From: Metabacillus halosaccharovorans
GTDB lineage: Bacteria; Bacillota; Bacilli; Bacillales; Bacillaceae
Assembly (NCBI RefSeq): GCF_002019635.1
Contig: NZ_KV917372.1
Coordinates: 1,674,001 to 1,738,000, forward strand
Reading direction: 5' to 3'
DNA: 64,000 nt
Position 1 is the stretch's first letter, and each line of letters opens with the position of its first letter. Under the pieces are notes generated by a model that was not told where the DNA came from, did no database searches, and saw only the letters and a program-made list of their open reading frames with translations. A program made the position numbers and the translations under genes. Below, piece by piece: positions 1-9,183 of the stretch.

Positions 1-2467
1 CGATAATGATTGACACGATAAATCCTAATGATAAAGTTCCGTTTAACCCTAGTAGAAAAGCTCCATTTTTTAGCTCTACAAGGTCTGGATGAACATCACT
101 CATCATGATAATAGGGTCCTTCGTTTCATCAAGAGATTGATATAAATCTTTTCTAGACGCATCCTTTTTTACCTTTAACCAAACTTCATAAGGCTCTAAT
201 CCCATCGCATTTTGCACATAAGGTAAATTCGCTACAATTAATGCCGGTGCTTCCTCGTCTTCTTCTTTTTTCTCAGGTAGAAAACTCGGCCAGTAATCAA
301 TGATTCCATACACAACAACCTCCATGGTGTTCGTGTAATCTCCTTCAACCTTAATGTAATCTCCTTCTTTTACTCCTAATGCTTTTGAAACTGATCTTGA
401 GATAAGGACTGAGCTTTGTTCCTGTGATAGCAGATTCAAATATTCATACCAATGATGTGGAAGAAGATTCGGACTAAACCAAGCTGTTTGCGCAAACTCC
501 TTTGGTTCAATTCCCATTACTTGAAAGGAGAAAAGTGCTTTCCCTTTTGCTTCTGCTCTGATTCCATCAAATTTTAATACCTTTGCGGCATGCTCGACTT
601 CCTTCATCTTTAAAAATGGTTCAAAGGAAGGCTCGGAGTAAACAAGTTGAGTTTCTGTGACGAGCGTTTCGTTCTCCTCTGACGGTTCCCCTTCTTGTTC
701 TGTCACCTGTTCTCCTGAAGTCACAGAAGGAGAGACTGAACTCGCTGCCACTTCATTGCTCGGCCATTTTACATCAATCGTTACATCAGCTCCGTTTTCA
801 TAACGAATTTGCTGTTCAAAATTTTCATTTAGTGTACGGGCAGCACTTGCACTGAAAATGCCAATCCCAATTGTCATCATTAAAAACAGCATGAGAAATT
901 GATATTGATTAAACGAACGACCTACTTGGATAAAGGTACTATAAAGTGATAAATTCCAATATCTTTTCCCAAGCTTATACACCCCAGCCAGTAGAAGTGG
1001 ATATAGATGTAGAATCAGCAGTCCCAAACCAATCACAAAAAGCGCCGGGATAAAAAATAAAATAGGATCAACAGAATAATCTTGGCTAACGGCTGGCTGC
1101 CTAGTATTAAATACAAACAATCCGTATATTGAGATACCTATTAAGGCAAGACCGAGTACTAATATTGACCATCTTGTTTTCGTTACAGCTTTTGTCATAT
1201 TTTGCTTTTGGTGAACAATGCTTTGATTAGATCCTTGAAAAACTGGGATCATGACCATAAATACCGAAGATATAACAGCTACTGCAGCATATAGATAAGA
1301 TTCATAGCCTAAACTGACAGGCAAGGCTTCTCTTTGAACAAATTGCAGAAAACCATTTGTCCCCCCCAATATTTTACAAAGTAACATTCCAAAATAAGGA
1401 CCGATTAAAAATGCTAGACCTGCTAAAATGCCAAGCTCAATTAAGTAGATTTTCATAATTTGAAACCTTGTAGCACCACGGCTTGATAAGACGGCGATTT
1501 CTGTTAATTGTCTGTTCACAATTAATCTCGATACCATAAACAGGTACAAAGCAAGCATCACAAGGACAGGAACATGCAATGACCATAGCATGGTTTTTAA
1601 TTGTTCCTCTTTCTTTTCATAAGAAGACAAAATATCTGAAATTGGGAATTGAACCATCACAGGTGTATCCACAACATCACTTACGTCTGCCTTCACTTTA
1701 TCTTTTAATTGAAGCAAGGAAGGGATGTGCTCATTCATAATCGCATAATAATCAAACGCTGAAAAAAAACGTGCAGATGAAAGAAGCTCTTTTTTAAAAA
1801 ACACCTCTCGATATGTGTCTTCTAAAACGATAAAGTCGTCTGTATAGCGTTCAGGTGGAATCGACCAATACGGATCATTCTTATTTTCTGCCTGAAACGT
1901 CCCTACTGGCTTAACTGTTAATTCAAGATCTCCCTCCACCGCAATTAAGGGGGTATTTAAAACAATTCCCCTCTTTTGTAAAGTTGTTTCCGGAACGATA
2001 ACTTCAATAATTCCATCTTCACTTTTTTCAGCAGGCATGCGACCATCTGTGATCGTAATATGCTTTTCAACATCAGTTAAACCAACAAATCTCCCATGTT
2101 TATCGGTTTCCGTTTTATTTTCATTAAAAATATCAAATGGAACTGAACTTAATATGGTTTTATTCGCTAAAAGCGGAAGATCGGTGTTGCTAATAATTTG
2201 CTTATTAATGTCAGCAATCTTTTTCGTTGCTTCTACAGAATTCTGATCTTTTTCAAAAGTAGTGATATATGAAAATTCCCCGGGAAAGTGATTTTTATCA
2301 ATTTGATGTTGCTCTAGTTCCTTTACTAATAGCTTGTGAAGAACACTTGAGGTATAGGTGGGTATACTTGAAACAAGCGAGACTGTGATAAATAAACCAA
2401 GAAATAAACTACAAGTCAGCCATTTATTATTCCACATTTTTTGAAAGATAATTTTTAAGAGTGCCAC
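1..2467 (-). CDS. FtsX-like ABC transporter permease, 3' end outside window
   Basis: Reads open from a GTG at 2467 to the window edge, so the C-terminus is missing. The GTG is preceded by a GGGGGGAG ribosome binding site 14 bases after the stop of the adaptor gene. The product starts with one membrane helix (WLTCSLFLGLFITVSLVSS), followed by a large extracytoplasmic region, a block of helices around residues 290-480 with the FtsX-type segment TEIAVLSSRGATRFQIMKIY, a further helix block, and a second external region containing a stretch rich in Glu and Ser. This is the double-FtsX architecture of MacB/YknZ-like permeases that extrude peptides, lipids or drugs, or sense envelope stress. It is the last gene of a three-gene operon with ATPase and HlyD adaptor. 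The substrate cannot be read from sequence. Confidence 0.85.
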   Translation of the reverse strand, partial: MALLKIIFQKMWNNKWLTCSLFLGLFITVSLVSSIPTYTSSVLHKLLVKELEQHQIDKNHFPGEFSYITTFEKDQNSVEATKKIADINKQIISNTDLPLLANKTILSSVPFDIFNENKTETDKHGRFVGLTDVEKHITITDGRMPAEKSEDGIIEVIVPETTLQKRGIVLNTPLIAVEGDLELTVKPVGTFQAENKNDPYWSIPPERYTDDFIVLEDTYREVFFKKELLSSARFFSAFDYYAIMNEHIPSLLQLKDKVKADVSDVVDTPVMVQFPISDILSSYEKKEEQLKTMLWSLHVPVLVMLALYLFMVSRLIVNRQLTEIAVLSSRGATRFQIMKIYLIELGILAGLAFLIGPYFGMLLCKILGGTNGFLQFVQREALPVSLGYESYLYAAVAVISSVFMVMIPVFQGSNQSIVHQKQNMTKAVTKTRWSILVLGLALIGISIYGLFVFNTRQPAVSQDYSVDPILFFIPALFVIGLGLLILHLYPLLLAGVYKLGKRYWNLSLYSTFIQVGRSFNQYQFLMLFLMMTIGIGIFSASAARTLNENFEQQIRYENGADVTIDVKWPSNEVAASSVSPSVTSGEQVTEQEGEPSEENETLVTETQLVYSEPSFEPFLKMKEVEHAAKVLKFDGIRAEAKGKALFSFQVMGIEPKEFAQTAWFSPNLLPHHWYEYLNLLSQEQSSVLISRSVSKALGVKEGDYIKVEGDYTNTMEVVVYGIIDYWPSFLPEKKEEDEEAPALIVANLPYVQNAMGLEPYEVWLKVKKDASRKDLYQSLDETKDPIIMMSDVHPDLVELKNGAFLLGLNGTLSLGFIVSIII

Positions 2468-2481
2468 TTAGTCTCCCCCCT

Positions 2482-3510
2482 TTACTTCAAAATAACAGTG
2501 TCCCCTTCAGCCAATCCGCTGACCACCTCAACCTCAGTTGCTGAAACAAGACCACTATCAATGTCTACTTCACGCTTGGCATCACCTTCTAAAACTTGGA
2601 CATACGTTCGACCGGCTAAACTTCTCAATGCACCTTTAGGAATGATCAAAACATCATTCGCTTTAGCCGTAATGACATCAAAATCGACCGAGTCACCCAC
2701 ATTTACTTCTTTCGGTAATTTATCAACAGTCATAAAGATACTCCGTTGATATAAATCAGGATTTTCTTCTAATTTTTCACGTGGAACTTCCGAAGGTGTT
2801 TGAACAACTTTTCCGTTGACTGTTTTACCATTTGTTTCCACCTTTACATCCATACCAATCTTCGTTTCATTTAATTCATTGGCACTTGTTGCTGTGTAAA
2901 TAAGTTGAAGCTTTGATGTGTCAGCCACCTGAACCACAGGCTGAAAGGCATCAATCATATCACCAGCTTTTTTCTCTTCAATAAATGTGACAATCCCATT
3001 TAGCGGAGAAAGAATTTTCGTTTTATCAATTTCGCTTTTTAATTTTTCAATTTGAATGGTAAGACTATCAACATCTAATTCTGCTAAATCAATCGTATAA
3101 GAATCAGCACCTTGTTTTGCTTGCTTAAGTCGAATTTCTGCCTTTTTTAATTCTATTTCTGCAAGCTCCAATTCAAATGTAAGACTTCCAGAATCAAGCT
3201 CAGCGATTAGTTGATTTTCCTTTACAGCATCCCCTTTTTTCACATGTATCTTTTTTAAACGACCGCTCGATTGTGTAAACGAAAGTGGTTCATTCTCAAG
3301 TGGGGTTACCGTGGCAAGCCCTTTTACATGCTTAACTAACTCTCCTTTTTTAACCTCAACTGTATCATATTCAATTTCTGCAGGCTCAACTAATGGAGGA
3401 GCAAGAACTTGTTCTTCTTTTGGAAGAAGAGAGCATGCTGATAGCGGAACTATAAGTGCAAATGCTAGTAAAGGATGTGTCATATATCGGTTGCTTTTAA
3501 ATGGTTTCAA
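2482..3510 (-). CDS. HlyD/MacA-like periplasmic adaptor lipoprotein of ABC exporter
   Basis: Membrane fusion (adaptor) subunit linking the ATPase and permease. I place the start at the TTG at 3510, nine bases after GGAGG and overlapping the ATPase stop, because it gives a good lipoprotein signal: [20 protein letters not shown] then the lipobox LSAC. Longer ATG starts at 3543 or 3519 lack a correctly spaced ribosome binding site. After the lipobox comes the split biotinyl-lipoyl domain (KGELVKHVKGLATVTP and PLNGIVTFIEEKKAGDMID), separated by a coiled-coil hairpin of alternating E/L/K residues (about 120-165), then a beta-barrel domain and a C-terminal VEVVSGLAEGDTVILK. That is the MacA/YknX order of domains. 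Translational coupling on both sides supports one complex. Substrate unknown. Confidence 0.88.
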   Translation of the reverse strand: MKPFKSNRYMTHPLLAFALIVPLSACSLLPKEEQVLAPPLVEPAEIEYDTVEVKKGELVKHVKGLATVTPLENEPLSFTQSSGRLKKIHVKKGDAVKENQLIAELDSGSLTFELELAEIELKKAEIRLKQAKQGADSYTIDLAELDVDSLTIQIEKLKSEIDKTKILSPLNGIVTFIEEKKAGDMIDAFQPVVQVADTSKLQLIYTATSANELNETKIGMDVKVETNGKTVNGKVVQTPSEVPREKLEENPDLYQRSIFMTVDKLPKEVNVGDSVDFDVITAKANDVLIIPKGALRSLAGRTYVQVLEGDAKREVDIDSGLVSATEVEVVSGLAEGDTVILK

Positions 3511-4183
3511 TTCTTCCATCCTCCAATGTATAGACTTTATCAAGCATTTCCATCACAGCTGGGTCATGTGTTGTCATAATCATTGTCATGTTTTTTGTTT
3601 TTACTAATCCTTTAAATGCTTGAATAATATGAAAAGCCATTGAGCTATTTAATTCTGCTGTTGGTTCATCAGCAAGAATGAGTGGTGCTTCAACAGAAAT
3701 AGCACGGGCAATGGCAACACGTTGCTGCTCTCCACCAGAAAGCTCGAATGGTCGATGTTTCGCTCGATTTGTTAATCCTACTAATTCAATCGCATCTTTT
3801 ACTCTTATTTTCCATTCTCCTCTTGGAACACCTGCAACTCTAAGCCCAAATTCAATATTTTCTTCAACTGTCATCAGTGGAACAAGTCCATGCGACTGAA
3901 AAATAAACCCAAGCTTTGTTCTCCGATATTCTGATTGCTGCTTTTCACTTAAGTGACTTAATGGCTGACCCTGAAAGTAGATTTCTCCGTTTGTTGGTCG
4001 ATCAAGGGCACCAATTAAATTTAAAATCGTTGTTTTACCGGACCCGGATCTTCCTTTTAGGGCAATTACTTGGTTTTCGTTTATTGATAGATTAATCCCC
4101 TTTAACACTTGTACCTGACGATTTCCACTTCCATAGTATTTTTCCACTTCTTTCATATGTATAACTGCTTCGATAGCTTCCAC
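3497..4183 (-). CDS. MacB/LolD-type ABC transporter ATP-binding protein
   Basis: ATPase of the three-gene export system. Visible motifs: Walker [10 protein letters not shown] near residue 45, Q-loop [20 protein letters not shown], signature [16 protein letters not shown], Walker [12 protein letters not shown] and the switch His in [10 protein letters not shown]. At 228 residues it has the usual size of the MacB/LolD/YknY class, which energises FtsX-like permeases. The GTG at 4183 sits directly against its Shine-Dalgarno run (CAGGGGGG), so the true start is uncertain; the ATG at codon 10 ([11 protein letters not shown]) is an alternative. It is the first gene of the operon and overlaps the adaptor gene by 14 bases. 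Confidence 0.9.
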   Translation of the reverse strand: MEAIEAVIHMKEVEKYYGSGNRQVQVLKGINLSINENQVIALKGRSGSGKTTILNLIGALDRPTNGEIYFQGQPLSHLSEKQQSEYRRTKLGFIFQSHGLVPLMTVEENIEFGLRVAGVPRGEWKIRVKDAIELVGLTNRAKHRPFELSGGEQQRVAIARAISVEAPLILADEPTAELNSSMAFHIIQAFKGLVKTKNMTMIMTTHDPAVMEMLDKVYTLEDGRIETI

Positions 4184-4212
4184 CCCCCCTGATTAAATAG
4201 AAAAAAAGAAAG

Positions 4213-4239
4213 AGGAAAAGAGCTGAAGACTCTTTTCCT
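4213..4239 (-). terminator. Rho-independent terminator after sugar ABC operon
   Basis: Perfect 10-bp inverted repeat AGGAAAAGAG / CTCTTTTCCT around a 7-base loop, followed on the minus strand by a T-rich run. It begins two bases after the stop of the last permease gene and separates the sugar importer from the exporter operon. Confidence 0.85.
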
Positions 4240-4240
4240 A

Positions 4241-5080
4241 TTATTTGACTGATCCCTCGGTTAAACCGGCGATAAATTGCTTACTGAACATTAAGAACAC
4301 GATCAAAATTGGAAGCGTCGCCATAAATGTTCCGGCTAAAATCATCGCATAGTCTTGATAATAAGCACCGTTTAATGTCCGTAAGGCAATTTGAATCGTA
4401 TGAACACTTCGATCTTTTAACACAACTAACGGCCATAAGAAATCGTTCCATACATTCATGAATGTGATTAAACCTAATGTAGCGACTGCTGGTCGTACAG
4501 ATGGAAGGACAACAGCGTAATATAGCTTAAAATTTGAACAACCATCAATTCTACCAGCATCTAAAAGCTCATTTGGAATCGTCGCTCCTATATACTGCCT
4601 CATCCAAAATACACCAAACGCATTAACCACTGCAGGAACAATTACAGCATTTAGACTATCAATCCAGCCTAACTTTGCCATAATCATATAGGACGGAATA
4701 ATTCCTAATTGTGCAGGTACCATCATCGTGGCAATGATAAATACAAATAGCCAATTTTTCCCTTTAAACTCTAACTTTGCAAATGCAAATCCTGCTAATG
4801 AACAGAAGAATAAAACTGCCACTGTAATAACAGTAGATGTGATAACAGAGTTCATGATAGCCTTAAAGAAATCAATATTTATAAACACATTCTGAGCGTT
4901 CTGAAAGAAATTAGCACCCGGTAAAAATGCGGGTGGGAATTTATTAATTGCCGACGTATGATTTGATCCTATGACAAACATCCAATAAAAAGGAAAAATT
5001 GATAAAAATGATATGGCGATTAACATAAGATAAGTTAAGATTTTACCAGGACTATACCATTTAACTCCGACTTCATTCAT
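4241..5080 (-). CDS. Carbohydrate ABC transporter permease, MalG/MsmG type
   Basis: Second permease of a binding-protein-dependent sugar importer (CUT1 family), about six membrane helices in 279 residues. The ATPase-coupling EAA loop is visible as NELLDAGRIDGCSNFKLYY, and the C-terminus GLTEGSVK is typical of MalG-like subunits. I prefer the ATG at 5080 (MNEVGVKWYSPGKIL) because AAGGATG lies eight bases upstream and the preceding permease ends 14 bases away; the longer reading from 5125 would overlap it. The operon order is binding protein, MalF-like permease, MalG-like permease. No ATPase is encoded nearby, so a shared MsmX-like ATPase is expected. Substrate unknown. Confidence 0.9.
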   Translation of the reverse strand: MNEVGVKWYSPGKILTYLMLIAISFLSIFPFYWMFVIGSNHTSAINKFPPAFLPGANFFQNAQNVFINIDFFKAIMNSVITSTVITVAVLFFCSLAGFAFAKLEFKGKNWLFVFIIATMMVPAQLGIIPSYMIMAKLGWIDSLNAVIVPAVVNAFGVFWMRQYIGATIPNELLDAGRIDGCSNFKLYYAVVLPSVRPAVATLGLITFMNVWNDFLWPLVVLKDRSVHTIQIALRTLNGAYYQDYAMILAGTFMATLPILIVFLMFSKQFIAGLTEGSVK

Positions 5081-5093
5081 TCGTTTCACATCC

Positions 5094-6044
5094 TTATTCT
5101 GCAGATTTAATACGGTTTGTAACAAATAGATTTACTAAAGAGAACAGAACAATAATTAAAAACAGAACCCATGCAATTGCTGATGAGTAACCAAATGAAC
5201 TACGTACAAATGCTTCTTCATACAAATAAAGGGTCATGGTTAATCCTTGGTCTAATGCTCCTCCACCTGCTCCTGCAAACATTAATGGTTCTGCAAAGAT
5301 TTGCATACCGCCAATTGTTGATAAAATAACCGTAAAAATCACCATCGGACGGATCATCGGAATGGTTATATAGAAGAACTGTTGCATTTTGTTTGCTCCA
5401 TCAATTGTTGCCGCCTCGTATAATTCTTTAGGAATACTTTGAAGAGCTGATAGATAGATAATGGTGTTGTACCCCGTCCATCTCCACATTACCATTGCCG
5501 CAATGGCGACATGTGTCCCAAAGTATGAACCAGTCCAGTTGATAGGCTCAATCCCCAGAAAAGAGAGCATGTAATTTAACACACCATATGTTTCACCAAA
5601 AATAGCTCCAAATATGATAGCAACAGCCACAACAGAAGTTATATTTGGTAAGAAAACAGCTAATCGAAAGAATTCTTTTCCTTTAAGGAACGCAGAGTTT
5701 AAAACAAATGCAAGAATTAAAGCTATAAACAATTGAGGTAAAGTTGAGATAATCCATATACTGAATGTGTTTCCTAACGCCTTCCAAAAAAGAGGATCTG
5801 TAAAAAGGAGTTGATAATTTTTAAATCCAATAAACTCCTTCGCACCTAATATGTTCCACTTGTGAAACGATATATAGGCTGTGAAGATTATTGGAAATAA
5901 GCCAAAGATACCAAAGATGATAAAAAATGGAGAAATATATAAATAGCCGGAAATATGATCTTTAGTTGATTGTTTCAGTGTTCTCCTTGTTTTTGGTAAT
6001 GCATTTATTGCTCCTTTTTTGTTTACTTCTAAATTTGAATCCAC
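5094..6044 (-). CDS. Carbohydrate ABC transporter permease, MalF/UgpA type
   Basis: First permease of the CUT1 sugar importer, 316 residues. A Lys/Arg-rich cytoplasmic N-terminus precedes the helix LYISPFFIIFGIFGLFPIIF. The EAA loop is visible as KELYEAATIDGANKMQQFF, where it contacts the ATPase. A hairpin at 6076-6104 and a cre-like site separate it from the binding-protein gene, and the partner permease follows directly downstream. Family assignment is firm; the transported sugar is not deducible. Confidence 0.9.
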   Translation of the reverse strand: MDSNLEVNKKGAINALPKTRRTLKQSTKDHISGYLYISPFFIIFGIFGLFPIIFTAYISFHKWNILGAKEFIGFKNYQLLFTDPLFWKALGNTFSIWIISTLPQLFIALILAFVLNSAFLKGKEFFRLAVFLPNITSVVAVAIIFGAIFGETYGVLNYMLSFLGIEPINWTGSYFGTHVAIAAMVMWRWTGYNTIIYLSALQSIPKELYEAATIDGANKMQQFFYITIPMIRPMVIFTVILSTIGGMQIFAEPLMFAGAGGGALDQGLTMTLYLYEEAFVRSSFGYSSAIAWVLFLIIVLFSLVNLFVTNRIKSAE

Positions 6045-6075
6045 ACAGCTTCCCCCTTTATGAACATAGTAAAGG

Positions 6076-6104
6076 TGAGAGACTGATTGTTTATCAGTCT
6101 CTCA
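6076..6104 (-). terminator. Intercistronic stem-loop between binding protein and permeases
   Basis: Perfect 12-bp inverted repeat TGAGAGACTGAT / ATCAGTCTCTCA with a 5-base loop between the binding-protein gene and the first permease gene. There is no strong T-run after it on the minus strand, so it more likely causes partial termination or protects the upstream mRNA, which would give more binding protein than permease. Confidence 0.6.
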
Positions 6105-6122
6105 ATTTAGGTTAATCATTAT

Positions 6123-6137
6123 TTGAAGCGCTTACAA
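6123..6137. promoter_or_regulatory. cre-like site inside the sugar ABC operon
   Basis: TTGAAGCGCTTACAA resembles the CcpA box (central GCGC with TGTAA on one arm) but one arm is one base short. It lies just after the binding-protein stop, where a bound CcpA could act as a roadblock. Weak evidence from sequence similarity only. Confidence 0.35.
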
Positions 6138-6144
6138 AATTGAA

Positions 6145-7440
6145 TTATCGTGCTAACTCGCGCTCAAGCTGTTCCATTGCTTTATCCCAACTTGCATCAG
6201 GTTTTTCCTGTCCATCCTTCACACGAGTGATGGCATCACCAATAATGGTCTCGATTTGAATCGACTCAGGGCCCTCAACAATTGGTTTAACTTGTTGTGC
6301 AGCCTCTGCGTAAATTTTACCTACTGGTGCGTTGTTGAAGTATTCACTTGTAAAGGTTTGAATTTCTTCAGAATCATAGATTCCTGGTGTAGAAGGGAAG
6401 TTCCCAGCTTCTTTAAATGTCACTAATTGCTGTTCTGGTGATAGTAACCATTTAATTAATTTATAAGCTTCTTCTGCATTTTTGGATTGCTTCGGAATTG
6501 TTAAGAAAGAGCCACCCCAGTTACCTGAACCTTCAGGAAGTAATGTCATATCCCATTTCCCAGAGGCCTCTGGAGCTGTTGCTTTCATCGATGTCATCAT
6601 CCATGCTGGAGCAAGAATTGTTGCGTAATCTCCGTTGTTCATTCCAGTACCCCATTCAGTAGAAAACTGATCAAATTTAGTTGCTAATTCTTTATCAATA
6701 ATCAGTGAAGCAAAGTCATATGCCTTTTTAATATCTGGGTTATCTTGAACAATAACATTCCCATCTTTATCATAGTATTTCTCATCTCCTTGACCTTCCA
6801 TTACAGTGTAAGCACCATTTGGAGAATCAATAAACGCCTTTCCTGTTTTAGCTTTTATTTGCTCACCTACTTTAATAAAGTCATCCCATGTTTTCACAAG
6901 ATTTGCTACTTCTTCACGATCTGTTGGTAAGCCAGCCTCTTCAAAAAGATCAATACGATAAGCCATTGCTTGTGGACCAATATCAGTTGGTAATCCTAAT
7001 AACGAACTTCCATCAGGTGTTAAAGCCTGCTGCCATTTCCAATCTAGGTAGTCATCTTTCACTTCATCTGCACCTAAATCCAGAAGATTATGGAAATGCT
7101 CTGGAGTCGCTTTCATTTTATCAATACCTTTTACCTCAATAGCTGAAATATCTGGTGCACCACTCCCTGCTGCCAATGCAGTTGTTAAGTTACTATGTAC
7201 ATCCGCAAATTCAGCTGTTTGTATTTCAACCTCAATATTATTTTCTTCTGCGTATTGCTTAATCTGATTTTCAATCCCCATGTTTGGCCATAACCAAATT
7301 GTCAGTTTTGTTTTTCCGCCACCGCTTCCACCCTGCTCTTCATTGGAAGCCCCGTTACTACTACACGCTGTAACACCTAGTAAAAGAATTAAACTAAAAA
7401 ATACCAAAACGAACTTTTGTATTCCCTGCTTTTTAAACAT
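6145..7440 (-). CDS. Sugar ABC transporter substrate-binding lipoprotein
   Basis: Extracellular solute-binding protein family 1 (MalE/MsmE-like), 431 residues from the ATG at 7440, which follows AGGGGGATATAAC; the longer start at 7473 would put untypical residues before the signal. The signal peptide MFKKQGIQKFVLVFFSLI ends in the lipobox GVTAC, followed by a Ser/Gly linker, so the protein is lipid-anchored outside the cell. The conserved tail includes GSFLTIPKQSKNAEEAYKLI, usual for this family. It is the first gene of the importer operon and has its own promoter and operator at 7494-7544. The ligand is unknown; no glycosidase is adjacent. Confidence 0.92.
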   Translation of the reverse strand: MFKKQGIQKFVLVFFSLILLLGVTACSSNGASNEEQGGSGGGKTKLTIWLWPNMGIENQIKQYAEENNIEVEIQTAEFADVHSNLTTALAAGSGAPDISAIEVKGIDKMKATPEHFHNLLDLGADEVKDDYLDWKWQQALTPDGSSLLGLPTDIGPQAMAYRIDLFEEAGLPTDREEVANLVKTWDDFIKVGEQIKAKTGKAFIDSPNGAYTVMEGQGDEKYYDKDGNVIVQDNPDIKKAYDFASLIIDKELATKFDQFSTEWGTGMNNGDYATILAPAWMMTSMKATAPEASGKWDMTLLPEGSGNWGGSFLTIPKQSKNAEEAYKLIKWLLSPEQQLVTFKEAGNFPSTPGIYDSEEIQTFTSEYFNNAPVGKIYAEAAQQVKPIVEGPESIQIETIIGDAITRVKDGQEKPDASWDKAMEQLERELAR

Positions 7441-7493
7441 GTTATATCCCCCTACCCCCATTTGTTTAACCAATAAACTTACTGGTTGGTATC

Positions 7494-7522
7494 ATTATAT
7501 TCTGGTAAATTGACGTTGTAAA
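7494..7522 (-). promoter_or_regulatory. SigA promoter of the sugar ABC operon
   Basis: On the minus strand TTTACA is followed after exactly 17 bases by TATAAT, 54 bases upstream of the binding-protein ATG. This is a near-consensus vegetative promoter. Confidence 0.75.
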
Positions 7523-7528
7523 TAACTG

Positions 7529-7544
7529 ATGAAAGGGCTTTCAT
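7529..7544. promoter_or_regulatory. Palindromic operator ATGAAAGGGCTTTCAT
   Basis: A palindrome with arms ATGAAAG / CTTTCAT placed six bases upstream of the -35 box of the sugar ABC operon. It resembles LacI-family/CcpA operators but lacks the central CG of a true cre. A related site, ATGAAAGCACTTTCAT, lies at 22341-22356. Confidence 0.55.
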
Positions 7545-7872
7545 TAACACACTTCGACAATTATCCACATTTTCACTATTCGATTCTTTTCAATTCTTGC
7601 ATAAAATAAGGGTTTGTATCCATATTCTTTTAAGTGAAAATTACGTAGATTTATATAACTTTTTGACGAAATTTTACGATGAATACTTTGAGCGGGACAT
7701 GCAATTTTGGTATAAAAATAAACTTTTCCCATTGAAGAGTTTTGGGAAGTATTCAGACTTGAAAGCTAAATGATTCTATTCCTCCGGCGGACATAATAAC
7801 TCATTTATTGTTCACAATTTCTCATTGTGGTTATTTGCTATAACAAATAGTTCGAGATGATACTCCTCAAAT
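7545..7872. other. Intergenic region without recognised gene
   Basis: AT-rich spacer between the sugar ABC operon and the small peptide gene. A 62-codon minus-strand frame at 7544-7732 has no good ribosome binding site or recognisable features. I see no RNA gene or repeat here. Confidence 0.4.
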
Positions 7873-7956
7873 CTATAAAACAAAAAGGGCCACCACTACA
7901 CATGTGATGACACCAATAACTGCTCTTATATATCCACTATCTTTCTTATCTAACAC
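7873..7956 (-). CDS. Possible 27-residue membrane peptide overlapping MFS gene end
   Basis: A GTG at 7956 preceded by AAAGGGATTGAAG opens a 27-codon frame that overlaps the end of the MFS gene by 11 bases. The product starts MLDKKDSGYIRAV and continues with one hydrophobic stretch (VIGVITCVVVALFVL) that would span the membrane. Charged N-terminus, ribosome binding site and coupling to the upstream gene make translation plausible. I do not recognise a family. It could also be a chance frame in the 3' region of the transcript. Confidence 0.4.
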   Translation of the reverse strand: MLDKKDSGYIRAVIGVITCVVVALFVL

Positions 7957-9133
7957 CTTCAATCCCTTTTACCTTTTTTACTTGAAACTTTTTCTCCTTT
8001 TTATAAAAAAAGATGAAACCAATCATACCGAGTAGAGATGAGCAGGCTAATAGGAAATAAAGTGTTGAGCCACCGTAATTTTCAAAAACGATTCCACCAA
8101 GAGATGAACCGATAATCCCAGTGATTCCAAACGAAATACCAACAAATACCATATGGCCAGTTGCTTGAAGTTCTTCTGGAACCATTTTATATAAATACTC
8201 AATCGCTCCAAGAAAAACGATCGCAAAACAAATTCCGTGCAGGACTTGAACGATTAATAGCATGGATGGATCATTGACTAGTGCTGTCAGGATCCATCTT
8301 ACACAAAATAGAGCCGCTGCAATAATAATGTAAATGATTGGATTGGAGGCACGAAACCATCTTCCACTTAAGAAGAAAAGAAGCGCTTCACTTGATACGC
8401 CAATAAACCAAATCCATCCGACTAACATCTCGTTACCGCCTATTTCAAACAAATATAAGCTAATAAACGAATCATTTGTTCTATGTGTCAGCATGACAAG
8501 AGCAATCAAAAGAAAGAAAGCAACTAACGTTGGATCCTTAAAAATCAAGCCGATATCCTTGTAATTCACTTTTCTTGTTCCTGCTTTTACATCAGATAAA
8601 ATCAATGACAACAAGCAGGTTGTAATTGCTAAAATTGTTATCGGGATCACTAAAAATCCAATCCCGAATATTGAAAGCAGATATCCGCTAAGTAACGCAA
8701 CGAGCGCAAATCCAATTGAACCCCACATTCTGATTGAACCAAATGTTACAGAATGCAGCTGTGATTGCCTTTTTGCCAGATTATCTGCTAACGGGTTCAC
8801 TGGTGAGAAAAAGAAGAAAAAGAACGCACCAGCTATAATAATCCACAAGAATGAGTTAATTTGGAATAACCAGATCACACTTACAAAAAAGCCAAGTAAA
8901 CAAGCAAATAATATCTTTTTAACTGTCTTGTATTTATCACTTGCATATCCCCATAGTGGCTGAGCAATCAATCCAACTAAAGGACCTATCGCTAAAAACC
9001 AGCCAATTTGCGAACTTGAAAATCCTTTATGCTGAAAATAAATCGGTAGAAAACTAACAACCATGGAGCCGATCGCACTGACAAAAAACATAAATGTACG
9101 TAATGGAAGAAGGGGTTTTTGTGTCATCGTCAT
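7946..9133 (-). CDS. MFS sugar/nucleoside-type permease (YwbF/LacY-like)
   Basis: A 395-residue transporter with about 12 helices. The N-terminal half carries the MFS loop motif as WGYASDKYKTVKKI, and the protein opens with RTFMFFVSAIGSMVVSFLPI, typical of the LacY/PPP-like branch (B. subtilis YwbF relatives) that imports sugars or nucleosides by proton symport. The ATG at 9133 follows AAGGATCTTA. It appears to form its own unit, followed only by the small peptide frame. An operator-like inverted repeat at 9166-9183 lies directly upstream. Substrate not predictable. Confidence 0.82.
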   Translation of the reverse strand: MTMTQKPLLPLRTFMFFVSAIGSMVVSFLPIYFQHKGFSSSQIGWFLAIGPLVGLIAQPLWGYASDKYKTVKKILFACLLGFFVSVIWLFQINSFLWIIIAGAFFFFFFSPVNPLADNLAKRQSQLHSVTFGSIRMWGSIGFALVALLSGYLLSIFGIGFLVIPITILAITTCLLSLILSDVKAGTRKVNYKDIGLIFKDPTLVAFFLLIALVMLTHRTNDSFISLYLFEIGGNEMLVGWIWFIGVSSEALLFFLSGRWFRASNPIIYIIIAAALFCVRWILTALVNDPSMLLIVQVLHGICFAIVFLGAIEYLYKMVPEELQATGHMVFVGISFGITGIIGSSLGGIVFENYGGSTLYFLLACSSLLGMIGFIFFYKKEKKFQVKKVKGIEGVR

Positions 9134-9165
9134 TAAGATCCTTTTATATTATTTGATTATATGTA

Positions 9166-9183
9166 TAAGAAACCGTTTTCTTA
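9166..9183. promoter_or_regulatory. Operator-like inverted repeat upstream of MFS gene
   Basis: TAAGAAACCGTTTTCTTA is an imperfect palindrome 33 bases upstream of the MFS start and near a minus-strand TATAAT. Shape and position fit a LacI-family repressor site, but no regulator gene is adjacent. Confidence 0.4.

Noticed and set aside
7544-7732. 62-codon minus-strand frame upstream of the sugar ABC promoter
   Set aside because: Poor start context and basic, non-protein-like composition; it overlaps the operator at 7529-7544.
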